Origin: a virus
IMG/VR virus record: IMGVR_UViG_3300043543_000352
Location: 1 to 30,106 of that record
Direction: 5' to 3' (one strand)
DNA: 30,106 bases
The position numbers and the translations under genes were made by a program. Every line of letters begins with the position of its first letter. Position 1 is the stretch's first letter. The notes under the pieces were generated by a model. It ran no database searches and was not told the DNA's origin. It worked only from the letters and a program-made list of their open reading frames with translations. Positions 14,347-21,684 of this stretch are shown one piece after another.

Positions 14347-14922
14347 ATGGACGCCTATGCCATTAAGGCGCTCCTTTACGTCAATTGGCGGCGGCTGAAC
14401 CAGGCCGCCGCCGAGTTTGACGAAATCGTAGTCCACGTCCAGGCGTGGCGGGTTCCCCACCTGAGGCGCCAGAACTTGGCGTCTCGCGCGCCCGACGAGG
14501 TGACCCGACTAGACTCGATATTCACTGGGCAGAGCTTCGAGGTGAGCTCTGCCACCGACGACCAGGTCGACAACCTGGTCAACCTCCTTCGCGCGCTGGC
14601 AGCGCTGGCTGCCAGCGCGCACGCGCGCGAGCTGACCAGCGTCGCCAAGACGCTGGTCAAGGCGATGGACGTCCCATCTTGGGTGCGCCCCCTCCTACTC
14701 GACGTCGTCGAGGGCGACGACGCGCAGGAGGCTTGGGAGAAATTCGTCCAAGCCAACCCGCGCTGGGACGACGACTGGGATGATAACGACGACGACGATG
14801 ACGACGGCGGTGACTGGGACGGCGGCGGCGACGGCGATGACGACGGCGGCGGCGATGACGACTGGGACGGCGGCGACGACGACGTCTGGGAGTACGAGTT
14901 GGAGGTGGCCAATGCTTATTAA
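14347..14922 (+). CDS. 191-aa protein with extreme Asp/Gly C-terminus
   Basis: AGGAGG precedes ATG at 14347. Residues 1-135 are a helical domain (LYVNWRRLNQAAAEFDEIVVHVQ, QVDNLVNLLRALAALAAS, SWVRPLLLDVVEGDDAQEAWEKF). Residues ~140-182 are a low-complexity run of Asp, Gly and spaced Trp (for example WDDDWDDNDDDDDDGG), encoded by GAC/GAT/GGC triplets at 14767-14887. The segment ends in WEYELEVANAY. A strongly acidic tail can mimic DNA or bind a basic partner, but no function is established. It overlaps the following gene by 11 bases. No family recognised. Confidence 0.7.
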   Translation: MDAYAIKALLYVNWRRLNQAAAEFDEIVVHVQAWRVPHLRRQNLASRAPDEVTRLDSIFTGQSFEVSSATDDQVDNLVNLLRALAALAASAHARELTSVAKTLVKAMDVPSWVRPLLLDVVEGDDAQEAWEKFVQANPRWDDDWDDNDDDDDDGGDWDGGGDGDDDGGGDDDWDGGDDDVWEYELEVANAY

Positions 14923-15463
14923 CCTCCCCATCTGGGCGCAGGCGGTGCTGCTGCACTATCCCGACACGTACCGCGACACCCAGCGTCTGCGCGAGGCGCT
15001 GGGGTTGGGCGCAGGCCTCGACTACGCTGAGGCCTGCGAGGAATTCTGGTCGAACGCCGAGGTGCACATGACGCTCGCCCCGCTCCTCTCCCGCCGTCTC
15101 TGGCAGCCTTTGGCGTTACTGCGCGCGTCGATCGACGACGTCGCGCAGGCGCTGGCGGCAGAGCCCCTGCCGCCGACCTACACGCTGACGCCTGAGACAG
15201 CGCGCGCGATCAAAGCCCGCGCGCTAGAGTGGCGGTACGGCAGCGCCATCGAGTTTGCCGACGCCCTCGACGCAGGGCTCGACCGCGACGCCGAGGTGTA
15301 CCGCGTCGTCAACCCCGCCGCCCTGCGCGCGCACGCGGGGCGCGGGGTGGACGCGCTCGAACGCGAAGCCGCCTGGGCGACATGTAATCTCATGTGGGTG
15401 ACGCGCGACGGGTCGCACTACCTCATCGTCACCCCGCGCGTGCGGGAGGTGTCACATGCGTGA
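14912..15463 (+). CDS. Unknown 183-aa early protein
   Basis: Start at 14912 has GGAGG a few bases upstream and lies within the end of the acidic-tail gene, so the two are translationally coupled; the frame from 14780 is a Thr-rich shadow of the Asp/Gly run. The protein is helical in its first half (LPIWAQAVLLHYPDTYRDTQRLREALGLG) with a mixed second half (LTPETARAIKARALEWRYGSAIEFADALDAGL ... NLMWVTRDGSHYLIVTPRVREVSHA). No membrane segment or recognised motif. The end overlaps the 73-aa gene by eight bases. Confidence 0.65.
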   Translation: MLINLPIWAQAVLLHYPDTYRDTQRLREALGLGAGLDYAEACEEFWSNAEVHMTLAPLLSRRLWQPLALLRASIDDVAQALAAEPLPPTYTLTPETARAIKARALEWRYGSAIEFADALDAGLDRDAEVYRVVNPAALRAHAGRGVDALEREAAWATCNLMWVTRDGSHYLIVTPRVREVSHA

Positions 15464-15677
15464 CGACCTCCCCTTCTGGCTGCTCGAAGACCACGACCTG
15501 GTTGATCTATGGGTCATGGTCACCCGCGGGGCGCTCAAGGGCGCGACGGTGCACGTCACGCGCTGCGAGCGCGGCGTGATCGAGGGCTATTTGCTCGACG
15601 ACGAGGAGCGCCCGCGCGCGCGGGTGTGGCTCTCCCGCGCGCACGTGGATGGCCCTGTGATGTCCACCATATTCTAG
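15456..15677 (+). CDS. Small 73-aa protein, KOW/SH3-like
   Basis: GGGAGG precedes ATG at 15456. The sequence VMVTRGALKGATVHVTRCERGVIEGYLLDDEERPRARVWLSRAHV has alternating hydrophobic strands with a central Gly turn, reminiscent of KOW or SH3-like barrels that bind RNA or protein. This is a fold guess from pattern only. Coupled by overlap to the preceding gene and followed by a strong hairpin at 15685. Confidence 0.62.
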   Translation: MRDDLPFWLLEDHDLVDLWVMVTRGALKGATVHVTRCERGVIEGYLLDDEERPRARVWLSRAHVDGPVMSTIF

Positions 15678-15684
15678 ACAATCA

Positions 15685-15707
15685 GCCCCCTCTCTCGCAG
15701 AGGGGGC
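15685..15707 (+). promoter_or_regulatory. Leader hairpin before the 249-aa gene
   Basis: GCCCCCTCT and AGAGGGGGC form a 9-bp stem with a five-base loop, immediately upstream of the GGAGGAG ribosome binding site. No T run follows on either strand. Confidence 0.6.
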
Positions 15708-15720
15708 AATGGAGGAGACG

Positions 15721-16470
15721 ATGACAAACAGCATTTGGTTCAAGCTTTACCACGCCGGCGTCGCGGTCGCGTTCACGCTCGACGAGAGCGCGACGCGCGA
15801 CACCATCGCCCGCCTGCTCGCGCGCGTCGACGACGCGCTCGCGCTGGGCCTCGCGGTCGAGCCGCCTCAGGCCAGCCCCCTCGCGCCGGGCGCGGAGCGC
15901 GAGGTGATCGAGGCGGTCGTCTTGAGGCAGCAGAGCAAGGGCGGCATCGCGGTCGACTGCTATCCCGCCTGGAACCAGTCGGGCACGTTCGGCCAATACA
16001 AGTGGGGTCAAGTGTATCTCGACACCCCAGAGCAGGTGCGCGAGTTCGAGCAGCTGACGGGGCTTGAGGTGAACCGCCTGCAGCCGCTGGGCGTGGACGT
16101 CGCGCCCTTGCGGCGCACCCACGGCCGGCGCCACCCCTGTGAGTACCCCTGCCGCCCGTTCTACTTGACCCGTGTCCAGACGGGCGAGCGGGACGGCAAG
16201 CCCGTCTACAAGTATGCGCTGGGCGGCTCCGCGGTGGCCGCGGTCGCTTCCAGCAACGGCCACGCGGAGGCGCACTGGTCGGACGACCGCGGCGCCGTGA
16301 CGGCGCTCGTCGAGCGCTGCGCGGCGCAGGGGTGGGCGGCCGACGAGGCAGGGGCGCTGGCCTTGTCGGGCGCGCCCAGCTGGCGCGTCTTCCCGACGCG
16401 CGCGGCAGCGGCTGAGGCCATCAAGGCCGCGGCGGAGCGCCTGTCGACTTCCAGCGACATCCCGTTTTAG
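15721..16470 (+). CDS. Putative ssDNA-binding or SSB-like protein with DIPF tip (249 aa)
   Basis: The C-terminus reads LSTSSDIPF, resembling the conserved DDIPF tip through which bacterial SSB recruits replication partners. Upstream, residues ~65-120 (EVIEAVVLRQQSKGGIAVDCYPAW, GQYKWGQVYLDTPEQVREFEQLTG) are beta-rich and could be a divergent OB fold, though I cannot confirm it. There are two Cys near the middle (CEYPC). Start at 15721 has GGAGG five bases upstream; the ATG at 15709 overlaps that site. It sits just upstream of the DNA-binding, primase and helicase genes, as expected for a replication ssDNA-binding protein. The tip is visible; the SSB role is inference. Confidence 0.6.
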   Translation: MTNSIWFKLYHAGVAVAFTLDESATRDTIARLLARVDDALALGLAVEPPQASPLAPGAEREVIEAVVLRQQSKGGIAVDCYPAWNQSGTFGQYKWGQVYLDTPEQVREFEQLTGLEVNRLQPLGVDVAPLRRTHGRRHPCEYPCRPFYLTRVQTGERDGKPVYKYALGGSAVAAVASSNGHAEAHWSDDRGAVTALVERCAAQGWAADEAGALALSGAPSWRVFPTRAAAAEAIKAAAERLSTSSDIPF

Positions 16471-16479
16471 GAGGCGCGC

Positions 16480-16872
16480 ATGGAACGCATCCGCCCCTCT
16501 CGTTTGGATGAGTTCGAAATCCTCAGGCTGCTGCGCGCGCACGGCAGCCTGAGGCAGGCGGCGGCGGCCTGCGGCATGACGCCGCAGGCGCTGTCGCAGC
16601 GCCTGCTGCAGTTGGGCTGGCGCGTCGTGCACCGCCCGCGCGTCGTCTCTGACCTGCCCGCGCCGCCGCGCCGGCGCTACGTCCGCCGCCCGCACCCAAT
16701 TCTCAGTCAGCTGACGCTCGCGGAGGTCTGCAGCCGCATCGAGCGCCACGGGGTCAAGGGCGCGGCGGCGTCGCTGGGCTGCACCCAGGACGCGCTCAAG
16801 CACTACTTGAGGGCGCATGGCTCGCGTGTCGTCTACGACGCCGACATCGAGCCTTCCCAGCCGCTGGTTTAG
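16480..16872 (+). CDS. Double helix-turn-helix DNA-binding protein (130 aa)
   Basis: Two clear HTH units: residues 22-46 (GSLRQAAAACGMTPQALSQRLLQLG) in pieces QAAAACGM and PQALSQRLLQLG, and residues 90-114 (GAAASLGC, DALKHYLRAHG). A basic Pro/Arg linker (PPRRRYVRRPHP) joins them. AGGAGG precedes ATG at 16480. Lying just upstream of primase and helicase, it is a candidate origin-binding initiator for the iterons at 9241 or a transcriptional regulator; the layout of two tandem HTHs would suit repeated sites. The target is unknown. It is the best candidate in the window for a phage regulator. Confidence 0.72.
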   Translation: MERIRPSRLDEFEILRLLRAHGSLRQAAAACGMTPQALSQRLLQLGWRVVHRPRVVSDLPAPPRRRYVRRPHPILSQLTLAEVCSRIERHGVKGAAASLGCTQDALKHYLRAHGSRVVYDADIEPSQPLV

Positions 16873-16883
16873 GAGGCATGTAG

Positions 16884-17837
16884 ATGAGCACGGCCGAGTT
16901 CTTGCGCTGGCTGTACCCTGACGACGGCTGGGGGCTGAGCGACGCGCCGGGCTGGATCGAGGTGCGCGCGCTGCCCGCCGCCGGCGGCCGCCCGCGCCAG
17001 CTCTTCCGCCCCCTGCCGCTGCCCAGCGCCTTCGACTTCACGAAGCTCGCGCGCCTGAACGCTGACCACCACATCCTGCTGCGGGTGGCGACGTCCAGCG
17101 CGCCCGCCTCGCGCGCGGCTGATCTGCGCTTTCTGCCCGCGCTCTGGGTCGACGTCGACGACGCGAGGGCGCTGCCCTCTGACCTGCCGCCCCCCTCGGT
17201 GTGCGTTGAAAGCGGGCGTGGGCGGCACTACTACTGGCTTTTGTCGCCTGCGGTGCACCTCGACGAGCCCGCCTGCGCCACGATGGCGCGGCGGCTCTTG
17301 CAGGCCATGGCGCGCGCCTGCGGCGGCGACGCGCAGGCCACCGACCTCGCGCGCTGTTTGCGCCTGCCGGGCTTCTTCAACCGCAAGCCGCAGTACGCTG
17401 CCAACCCGCCCTTGTGCCGCCTCTTGTGGGCACAGCCGGCGCGGCGCTACGTCTTCATGCAGCTGTGGCGGGCGTTCGAGGCGTATCTGCCGCTCCCCAC
17501 TGCGCGCGTTCTGCGCCCGCTGCCGCCTTTGACGCCTGCGGCGCCGCAGCGGCTGCCGCGCACGGCGCAGGTCTACTTGGAGGCGGGCGCGCCTGAGGGG
17601 CAGCGCAACGCGGCGCTCTTCCGCGCCGCCTGCGCGCTGCGCGCGGCGGGCTGGGAGCACTGCGAGGCTGAGCGCGCGCTGGCGCCGCGCGCGCTGGCCG
17701 ACGGCTTGGGCGCGCGCGAGACAGAGGGGGCGATCCGCAGCGCCTACCGCTACGCCAGCAGCGCGCCAGCCATGCCGGCCTGGTTTCGAATCGTCGCGGC
17801 CAGCGAAGACGCGCTGTTTGCGCGGAGCGCAGGATGA
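16884..17837 (+). CDS. Archaeo-eukaryotic-type primase with PriCT-like C-terminus (317 aa)
   Basis: AEP/RepB-type primase making RNA or DNA primers for phage replication. Motif I LWVDVDD places the metal-binding acidic residues at D90 and D92; motif II ESGRGRHYYW begins at E109; motif III DLARCLRLPGFFNRK begins at D154, matching the hhDxD, sGxGxHxYW and RxPGxxNxK pattern of these primases and of RepB-like enzymes. The C-terminal segment, ~235-300 (GQRNAALFRAACALRAAGW ... ALADGLGARETEGAIRSAY), matches the helical PriCT-1 domain that often follows. AGGAGG lies upstream of ATG at 16884, and the stop overlaps the helicase start. The longer overlapping minus-strand frame is a shadow. Confidence 0.85.
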   Translation: MSTAEFLRWLYPDDGWGLSDAPGWIEVRALPAAGGRPRQLFRPLPLPSAFDFTKLARLNADHHILLRVATSSAPASRAADLRFLPALWVDVDDARALPSDLPPPSVCVESGRGRHYYWLLSPAVHLDEPACATMARRLLQAMARACGGDAQATDLARCLRLPGFFNRKPQYAANPPLCRLLWAQPARRYVFMQLWRAFEAYLPLPTARVLRPLPPLTPAAPQRLPRTAQVYLEAGAPEGQRNAALFRAACALRAAGWEHCEAERALAPRALADGLGARETEGAIRSAYRYASSAPAMPAWFRIVAASEDALFARSAG

Positions 17838-19225
17838 ACGCGCTTGAGCGCTGGCAGGCCTGCGCCCACTACGTGCTGGCCGTGCTCGTGGGCGAGGAGC
17901 TCGCAAGCGGCGTGCAGCGCCACTTCTACGAAGCGGTCGCCGCCGGGCTGACCGCGCGCCACTTCCCGCCTGGGCAGCCGCGCGCGCTCTTCGCTGCCCT
18001 CGCCCAGCTGCGCGCCGAGGCCAAACCCGTGCACCCCAGCACGCTGCTGCCGCTGCTCGACGACGACGGGCGTGAGCTCGTGGCGCAGCTCGTGGCGCTC
18101 TTTGGCGAACGCAGCACGCTGACGGGCGAGGTGTTTAGCGCGCACGTGCGCGAGCTGCGCGCGCTGGGCGACCGCTGGCTCAAGGTTGACGCGCTGGAGG
18201 CGGCCGCGGCGCGCCTGCGCGCGGGCGACGACGTCGACGCCTCGCTGGCGGCGATGGCCTACGCCCTGCGCGCGAACGAGGCGGAACTGCAGGGCGAAGC
18301 GGCCGCTGACCTCGCGGACGCCCTGACGTCGCTCATGGCCGAAGGGCGCGCCCGCCAGCAGCCCACGGGCTTGCGCAAGCTCGACCAATGGACGGGCGGC
18401 TTTCAGCCTGGGGAGTTGGTGGCGATCGTCGCGCCCTTCAAGCAAAGGAAGACGACGCTCATGCTGAACCTCGCGCTGAACGCGGCGCTCGCGGGGCGCG
18501 GTGTGGCGCTCGCCATGTTCGAGGCGGACAGGCTGTCGGTGGGCGCGATGCTGGCGGCGATGCTGGCCACGCGCGCTCGTGTGCTGGAGGGCAGCTATTC
18601 AGACAGAGGCGGGCTCGCGTGGCGCGCCGTCGTGCAGGCCGCGGCCGGCGCGCCGCCCGCCTCAGCCGCCGACCGCGAGGACGTGCAGCGCGGGCTCGAC
18701 GCCCTGCGCGCGCTGGGCGCTTTTCTGCGCATCTACGACCGCACCGCCAAGGGCGGGCGCTTGAGCGACGCCGCCAGCTTAACGCGGGTCGCGGCGTGGG
18801 ATCGCATGCGCTACGAGCGCACCGCGCCGCTGTTCATGCTCTGCGTCGACCACCTGCAGCGCATCGGCGTGGGCAGCGACTACGAGCGCATGGTGAGCGC
18901 CGTGCCCGTCATCGAGCAGTTCGCGCGCGAGCACCAGGTGACCACCGTCGTCCTCTCGCAGGTCAACGCCGCCGGCGTCGCGAGCGGCTTCGAGAGCTAC
19001 GGCAGCCACGCCAAGGGCGGCGGCACGCTCGACGCGGCGGTCGACACGCTTTACACGGTGCAGTATCGGCAAGTGATCGCGGGCACGGCGTACGGCGCGG
19101 ATCGGCTCGTTGTTGGTTTGCACAGCGCGCGCTACGTCGAGTCGGGCAAGAAAGCCGCGCTGCACCTTGATCCCGCGAGTGGCTTGATTCTGGAGGAAGG
19201 AGCAGGAGAGGATGTATGTGGATAA
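17834..19225 (+). CDS. DnaB-type replicative helicase with altered Walker A (463 aa)
   Basis: Hexameric replication fork helicase of the DnaB/RecA-like superfamily. The N-terminal ~150 residues are helical, like the DnaB N-domain (LTARHFPPGQPRALFAALAQL). The core starts with PTGLRKLDQWTGGFQPGELVAIVAPF, typical of the family. Walker B is LFMLCVDHLQRI with D339, and the following VTTVVLSQVN is the usual sensor strand. The P-loop reads A200-PFKQ-R205-K-T-T, with Arg where Gly normally precedes Lys; codon AGG at 18446-18448 is one base from GGG. ATG at 17834 overlaps the primase stop (ATGA), linking primase and helicase production. The identification is firm; the ATPase status is uncertain. Confidence 0.88.
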   Translation: MNALERWQACAHYVLAVLVGEELASGVQRHFYEAVAAGLTARHFPPGQPRALFAALAQLRAEAKPVHPSTLLPLLDDDGRELVAQLVALFGERSTLTGEVFSAHVRELRALGDRWLKVDALEAAAARLRAGDDVDASLAAMAYALRANEAELQGEAAADLADALTSLMAEGRARQQPTGLRKLDQWTGGFQPGELVAIVAPFKQRKTTLMLNLALNAALAGRGVALAMFEADRLSVGAMLAAMLATRARVLEGSYSDRGGLAWRAVVQAAAGAPPASAADREDVQRGLDALRALGAFLRIYDRTAKGGRLSDAASLTRVAAWDRMRYERTAPLFMLCVDHLQRIGVGSDYERMVSAVPVIEQFAREHQVTTVVLSQVNAAGVASGFESYGSHAKGGGTLDAAVDTLYTVQYRQVIAGTAYGADRLVVGLHSARYVESGKKAALHLDPASGLILEEGAGEDVCG

Positions 19226-19472
19226 GCACAAGCACAGCGATGACGAAACGCTCGCCTGGGTCAGCGCGCAAGAAGCACCCTTCACCGCGCCCGACATGGC
19301 GCGCGCGCTGCAGGTGCAGCGCGACGTCGCGCTGAAGCGTCTCGTGCGCCGCGCGCGCCGCGGGCTCGTGAAGCGCGTCGGGACAGTCCGCCGCGCCCAT
19401 GTGCGCCGCCCCGTCGTGTTGTGGATGAGGGCGCTGCCGGCCGCGCCCAGCGAGGGCGATCCAGATGGTTGA
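19212..19472 (+). CDS. Small winged-helix DNA-binding protein (86 aa)
   Basis: GGAGGAAGGAG and AGGAGAGG stretches lie upstream of ATG at 19212, within the end of the helicase gene. The core, EAPFTAPDMARALQVQRDVALKRLVRRARRG, has the spacing of a winged HTH (MarR/GntR-like half), followed by a basic wing (LVKRVGTVRRAHVRRPVVLW). Too small for a ligand domain, so a DNA-binding accessory or regulator. Overlaps the RusA gene by eight bases. Confidence 0.62.
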   Translation: MYVDKHKHSDDETLAWVSAQEAPFTAPDMARALQVQRDVALKRLVRRARRGLVKRVGTVRRAHVRRPVVLWMRALPAAPSEGDPDG

Positions 19473-19818
19473 CGCACACCCCGCCCCTGCGCTCGCCTAC
19501 ACGCTCCCCACCCCGCCCAGCGTCAACCACTACTACCAGCGCACGCGCCGCGGCGTCGCGCTGTCGGCGGACGCGCGCGCCTACCGCGGCGTGGTGGCCG
19601 CGCTGCTGCTGGGCGCTGAGCCCATAGCAGGCGACGTCAGCGTCAGCGTCGTCTGGCAGCGCCGACGCCGGCGCGGCGACCTCGACAACATCGTCAAACC
19701 GCTGCTCGACGCGCTGGAGGGCAGGTTGTTCTACGACGACAAACAAGTTGTCATGCTCTGCGTGCGCGTCGAGCGCGCGCGCGAGGACTGCGTGCGCGTG
19801 GTCGTCGCGCCCGCTTAA
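19465..19818 (+). CDS. rusA: RusA-type Holliday junction resolvase (117 aa)
   Basis: Dimeric endonuclease that cuts four-way junctions made during phage recombination and clears branches before packaging. The length (117 aa) fits the ~120-aa family. The N-terminus has PPSVNHYY, a family hallmark. The catalytic region reads GDLDNIVKPLLDALEG, giving metal ligands D72 and D74 and K78, followed by FYDDKQV with D91/D92, matching the D-D-K-D set known for E. coli RusA. Start at 19465 overlaps the winged-helix gene. It is the last gene of the replication block and is followed by a strong terminator. Confidence 0.92.
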   Translation: MVDAHPAPALAYTLPTPPSVNHYYQRTRRGVALSADARAYRGVVAALLLGAEPIAGDVSVSVVWQRRRRRGDLDNIVKPLLDALEGRLFYDDKQVVMLCVRVERAREDCVRVVVAPA

Positions 19819-19839
19819 CCCACGTTTTTCCAAATTGTG

Positions 19840-19864
19840 AAACGCGCGTCATCGCGCGTTTTTT
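19840..19864 (+). terminator. Rho-independent terminator after rusA
   Basis: AAACGCGCG and CGCGCGTTT pair in a 9-bp stem with loop TCAT and run into TTTTTT. It closes the early/replication block 20 bases after the rusA stop and ~40 bases before the small terminase gene, so the head genes need another promoter or antitermination. Confidence 0.88.
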
Positions 19865-19901
19865 GTTATCATGGATGCGATAGATAAAAGACGAGGGTAC
19901 G
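19865..19901 (+). promoter_or_regulatory. Possible late promoter region before terminase
   Basis: After the terminator only ~37 bases precede the small terminase start. TATCAT at 19867-19872 and GATAGAT nearby could be -10 elements, but no -35 is seen at the right distance because the terminator occupies that place. The ribosome binding site is GAGGG. Confidence 0.25.
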
Positions 19902-20333
19902 ATGACGGCCATCACCAGCTTGAAACACCCGCGCACGCGCGAGCGCGTCGAGCGCTGCGCGCAGCTCGTGCAGGAGGGCAAAAAGCGCCGCGAGATCGTG
20001 ACGCTTTTGAGCGCCGAATGGGGGCTGAGCGTGCGGCGGGTCGACGACTATCTCCAGGCGGCCTACAAGATCATCGCCGACGAGGCGGCTAGTCAGCGCG
20101 CGAGCGAGGTCGGCAGGTCGCTCGCGCGGTTGAACCACCTCTACGAGCGCGCGCTTGAGACGAACAATCTGCGCGCGGCGCTGGGCGCGGTGCGCGAGAT
20201 CAACGCGATGCTAGGGCTGCACGCGCCCGCGCGGCTGCAGCTGGACGCGCACGTCTCGCTCGACTGGCGCGCAGCGGTGGAGCAGGCGTGGCAGGAGGCG
20301 CAGCGTGAGCACAGCGTGGCGCTGCTTGACTGA
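19902..20333 (+). CDS. Small terminase subunit (143 aa)
   Basis: Recognises phage DNA and regulates the packaging motor. The N-terminal HTH (KKRREIVTLLSAEWGLSVRRVDDYLQAAY) lies near residues 27-55. The central helical oligomerisation region SLARLNHLYERALETNNLRAALGAVREINAMLGLHAP is typical of TerS proteins. Start at 19902 has GAGGG upstream. The end overlaps the large subunit by 29 bases in another frame, a usual TerS-TerL arrangement. Packaging type (cos or pac) cannot be read from the sequence. Confidence 0.88.
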   Translation: MTAITSLKHPRTRERVERCAQLVQEGKKRREIVTLLSAEWGLSVRRVDDYLQAAYKIIADEAASQRASEVGRSLARLNHLYERALETNNLRAALGAVREINAMLGLHAPARLQLDAHVSLDWRAAVEQAWQEAQREHSVALLD

Positions 20334-21684
20334 CGACGCGCTCTTCTGCGAGACGTTTCTGCGCGTGCAGGACAAGGACAAGCGCCTCGTGCCGCTGCGC
20401 CTGAACGCCGCCCAGCGCGACTACCTCGCGCGCCGCACGGGGCGCGACATCGTGCTGAAAGCGCGCCAGCTGGGGTTCAGCACGCTGATCCAGGCGCTTT
20501 TCTTCAAGCGCTGCGTGACGTCGACGCAGACGGCGCTCACGATGTGCCACCTCGACGCGACCACGCAAGCGCTGCGGCGCGTCGTCGAGCGCTTTTACGA
20601 CCACATGCCCGCGCACTTTCGTCCGCGCCGCCACCTGGCGAACGCGGTCGTGACGACCTGGCCAGACTTTGACTCCGAGATGGCGATTGCGACGGCGGGC
20701 AGCCCGACGGCCGCGCGCGGCCTCACGGTCAGCCTGTTTCACGGCAGCGAGGTCGCCTTTTGGCGCGACGCGCAGGCCGTCGTCGCGGGCGCGCTGCAGG
20801 CAGCGACCGCCAGCAGCTGGGTCGTGCTGGAGTCAACGGCGAACGGCGCGCAGGGCTGGTTCTACGAGGAGTGCATGCGCGCGCGGCGGGGCGAGTCGAC
20901 GTTTACGCTCCACTTCTACCCGTGGTGGTGGTCGCGCGACTACCGCCTGCCCGTTGAGGGCGCGCTGCGCCGCACCGCTGAGGAGGCGCGGCTGGCCAAC
21001 ACCTACGGGCTCGACGACGGGCAGCTGCTCTGGCGGCGCCACAAGATCAAAGAACTGGGAGAGCGCATGTTTCAGCAAGAATATCCTGAGTCAGTCGAAC
21101 AGGCGTTTTTGCGGGGCGAGGACAGCGTGTTCGCGGGCGCCCAGGAGCGCTTCTACGCTTCACCCCCCGAAGCCCCCGCGCCCGACAGGCGCTACGTAGT
21201 CGGGGTGGACTGGGGGCAGCAGAGCGACTACACGGCGGCCAGCGTCTTCGAGTGCGAGACGGGCGACGAGGTGGCGCTGCTACGCGTGCGCCACCAGCGC
21301 TGGGACGAGATGCGCGCGCAAATCGCAGCGCTCGCGCAGCGCTGGCGCGCGGCGGCCGTGTACGTTGAGAAAAACGCGATGGGCAGCGTCAACGCCGAAG
21401 CCCTGCAGGACGAGCTGCACAAAACGGGGCTCGACGCGGTGGTGGTCGGCTTCGAGATGACCCCTCAGCGCAAGGCGCTTCTGGTCGGGCGCCTCAAACA
21501 GGCGCTTGAGGCGGGCGCGGTGCGGCTGCTCGACGACCCTGCCGCCAACGCGGAGCTGTTGGCCTTCGCCAGCCGACAGACGCCGTCGGGCGCGTGGACG
21601 TACAGCGCGCCTGAGGGCGGCCACGACGACACGGTCATCGCGCGCATGCTGGCCCTGTGGGCGGCGGAGAGGGTGAGCGTATGA
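20305..21684 (+). CDS. Large terminase subunit (459 aa)
   Basis: ATP-driven DNA translocase and headful or cos nuclease. The ATPase Walker A-like motif is K52-ARQLGFST60, as in many phage terminases, and Walker B is SLFHGSEVAFW near residues 145-155. The RNase H-like nuclease has GVDWG with D302, VYVEK with E355, and GGHDDT with D441/D442, the expected acidic triad. The GTG start at 20305 has AGGAGG six bases upstream inside the terS gene. The length is normal for the family. The stop overlaps the portal start. Confidence 0.95.
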   Translation: MSTAWRCLTDDALFCETFLRVQDKDKRLVPLRLNAAQRDYLARRTGRDIVLKARQLGFSTLIQALFFKRCVTSTQTALTMCHLDATTQALRRVVERFYDHMPAHFRPRRHLANAVVTTWPDFDSEMAIATAGSPTAARGLTVSLFHGSEVAFWRDAQAVVAGALQAATASSWVVLESTANGAQGWFYEECMRARRGESTFTLHFYPWWWSRDYRLPVEGALRRTAEEARLANTYGLDDGQLLWRRHKIKELGERMFQQEYPESVEQAFLRGEDSVFAGAQERFYASPPEAPAPDRRYVVGVDWGQQSDYTAASVFECETGDEVALLRVRHQRWDEMRAQIAALAQRWRAAAVYVEKNAMGSVNAEALQDELHKTGLDAVVVGFEMTPQRKALLVGRLKQALEAGAVRLLDDPAANAELLAFASRQTPSGAWTYSAPEGGHDDTVIARMLALWAAERVSV

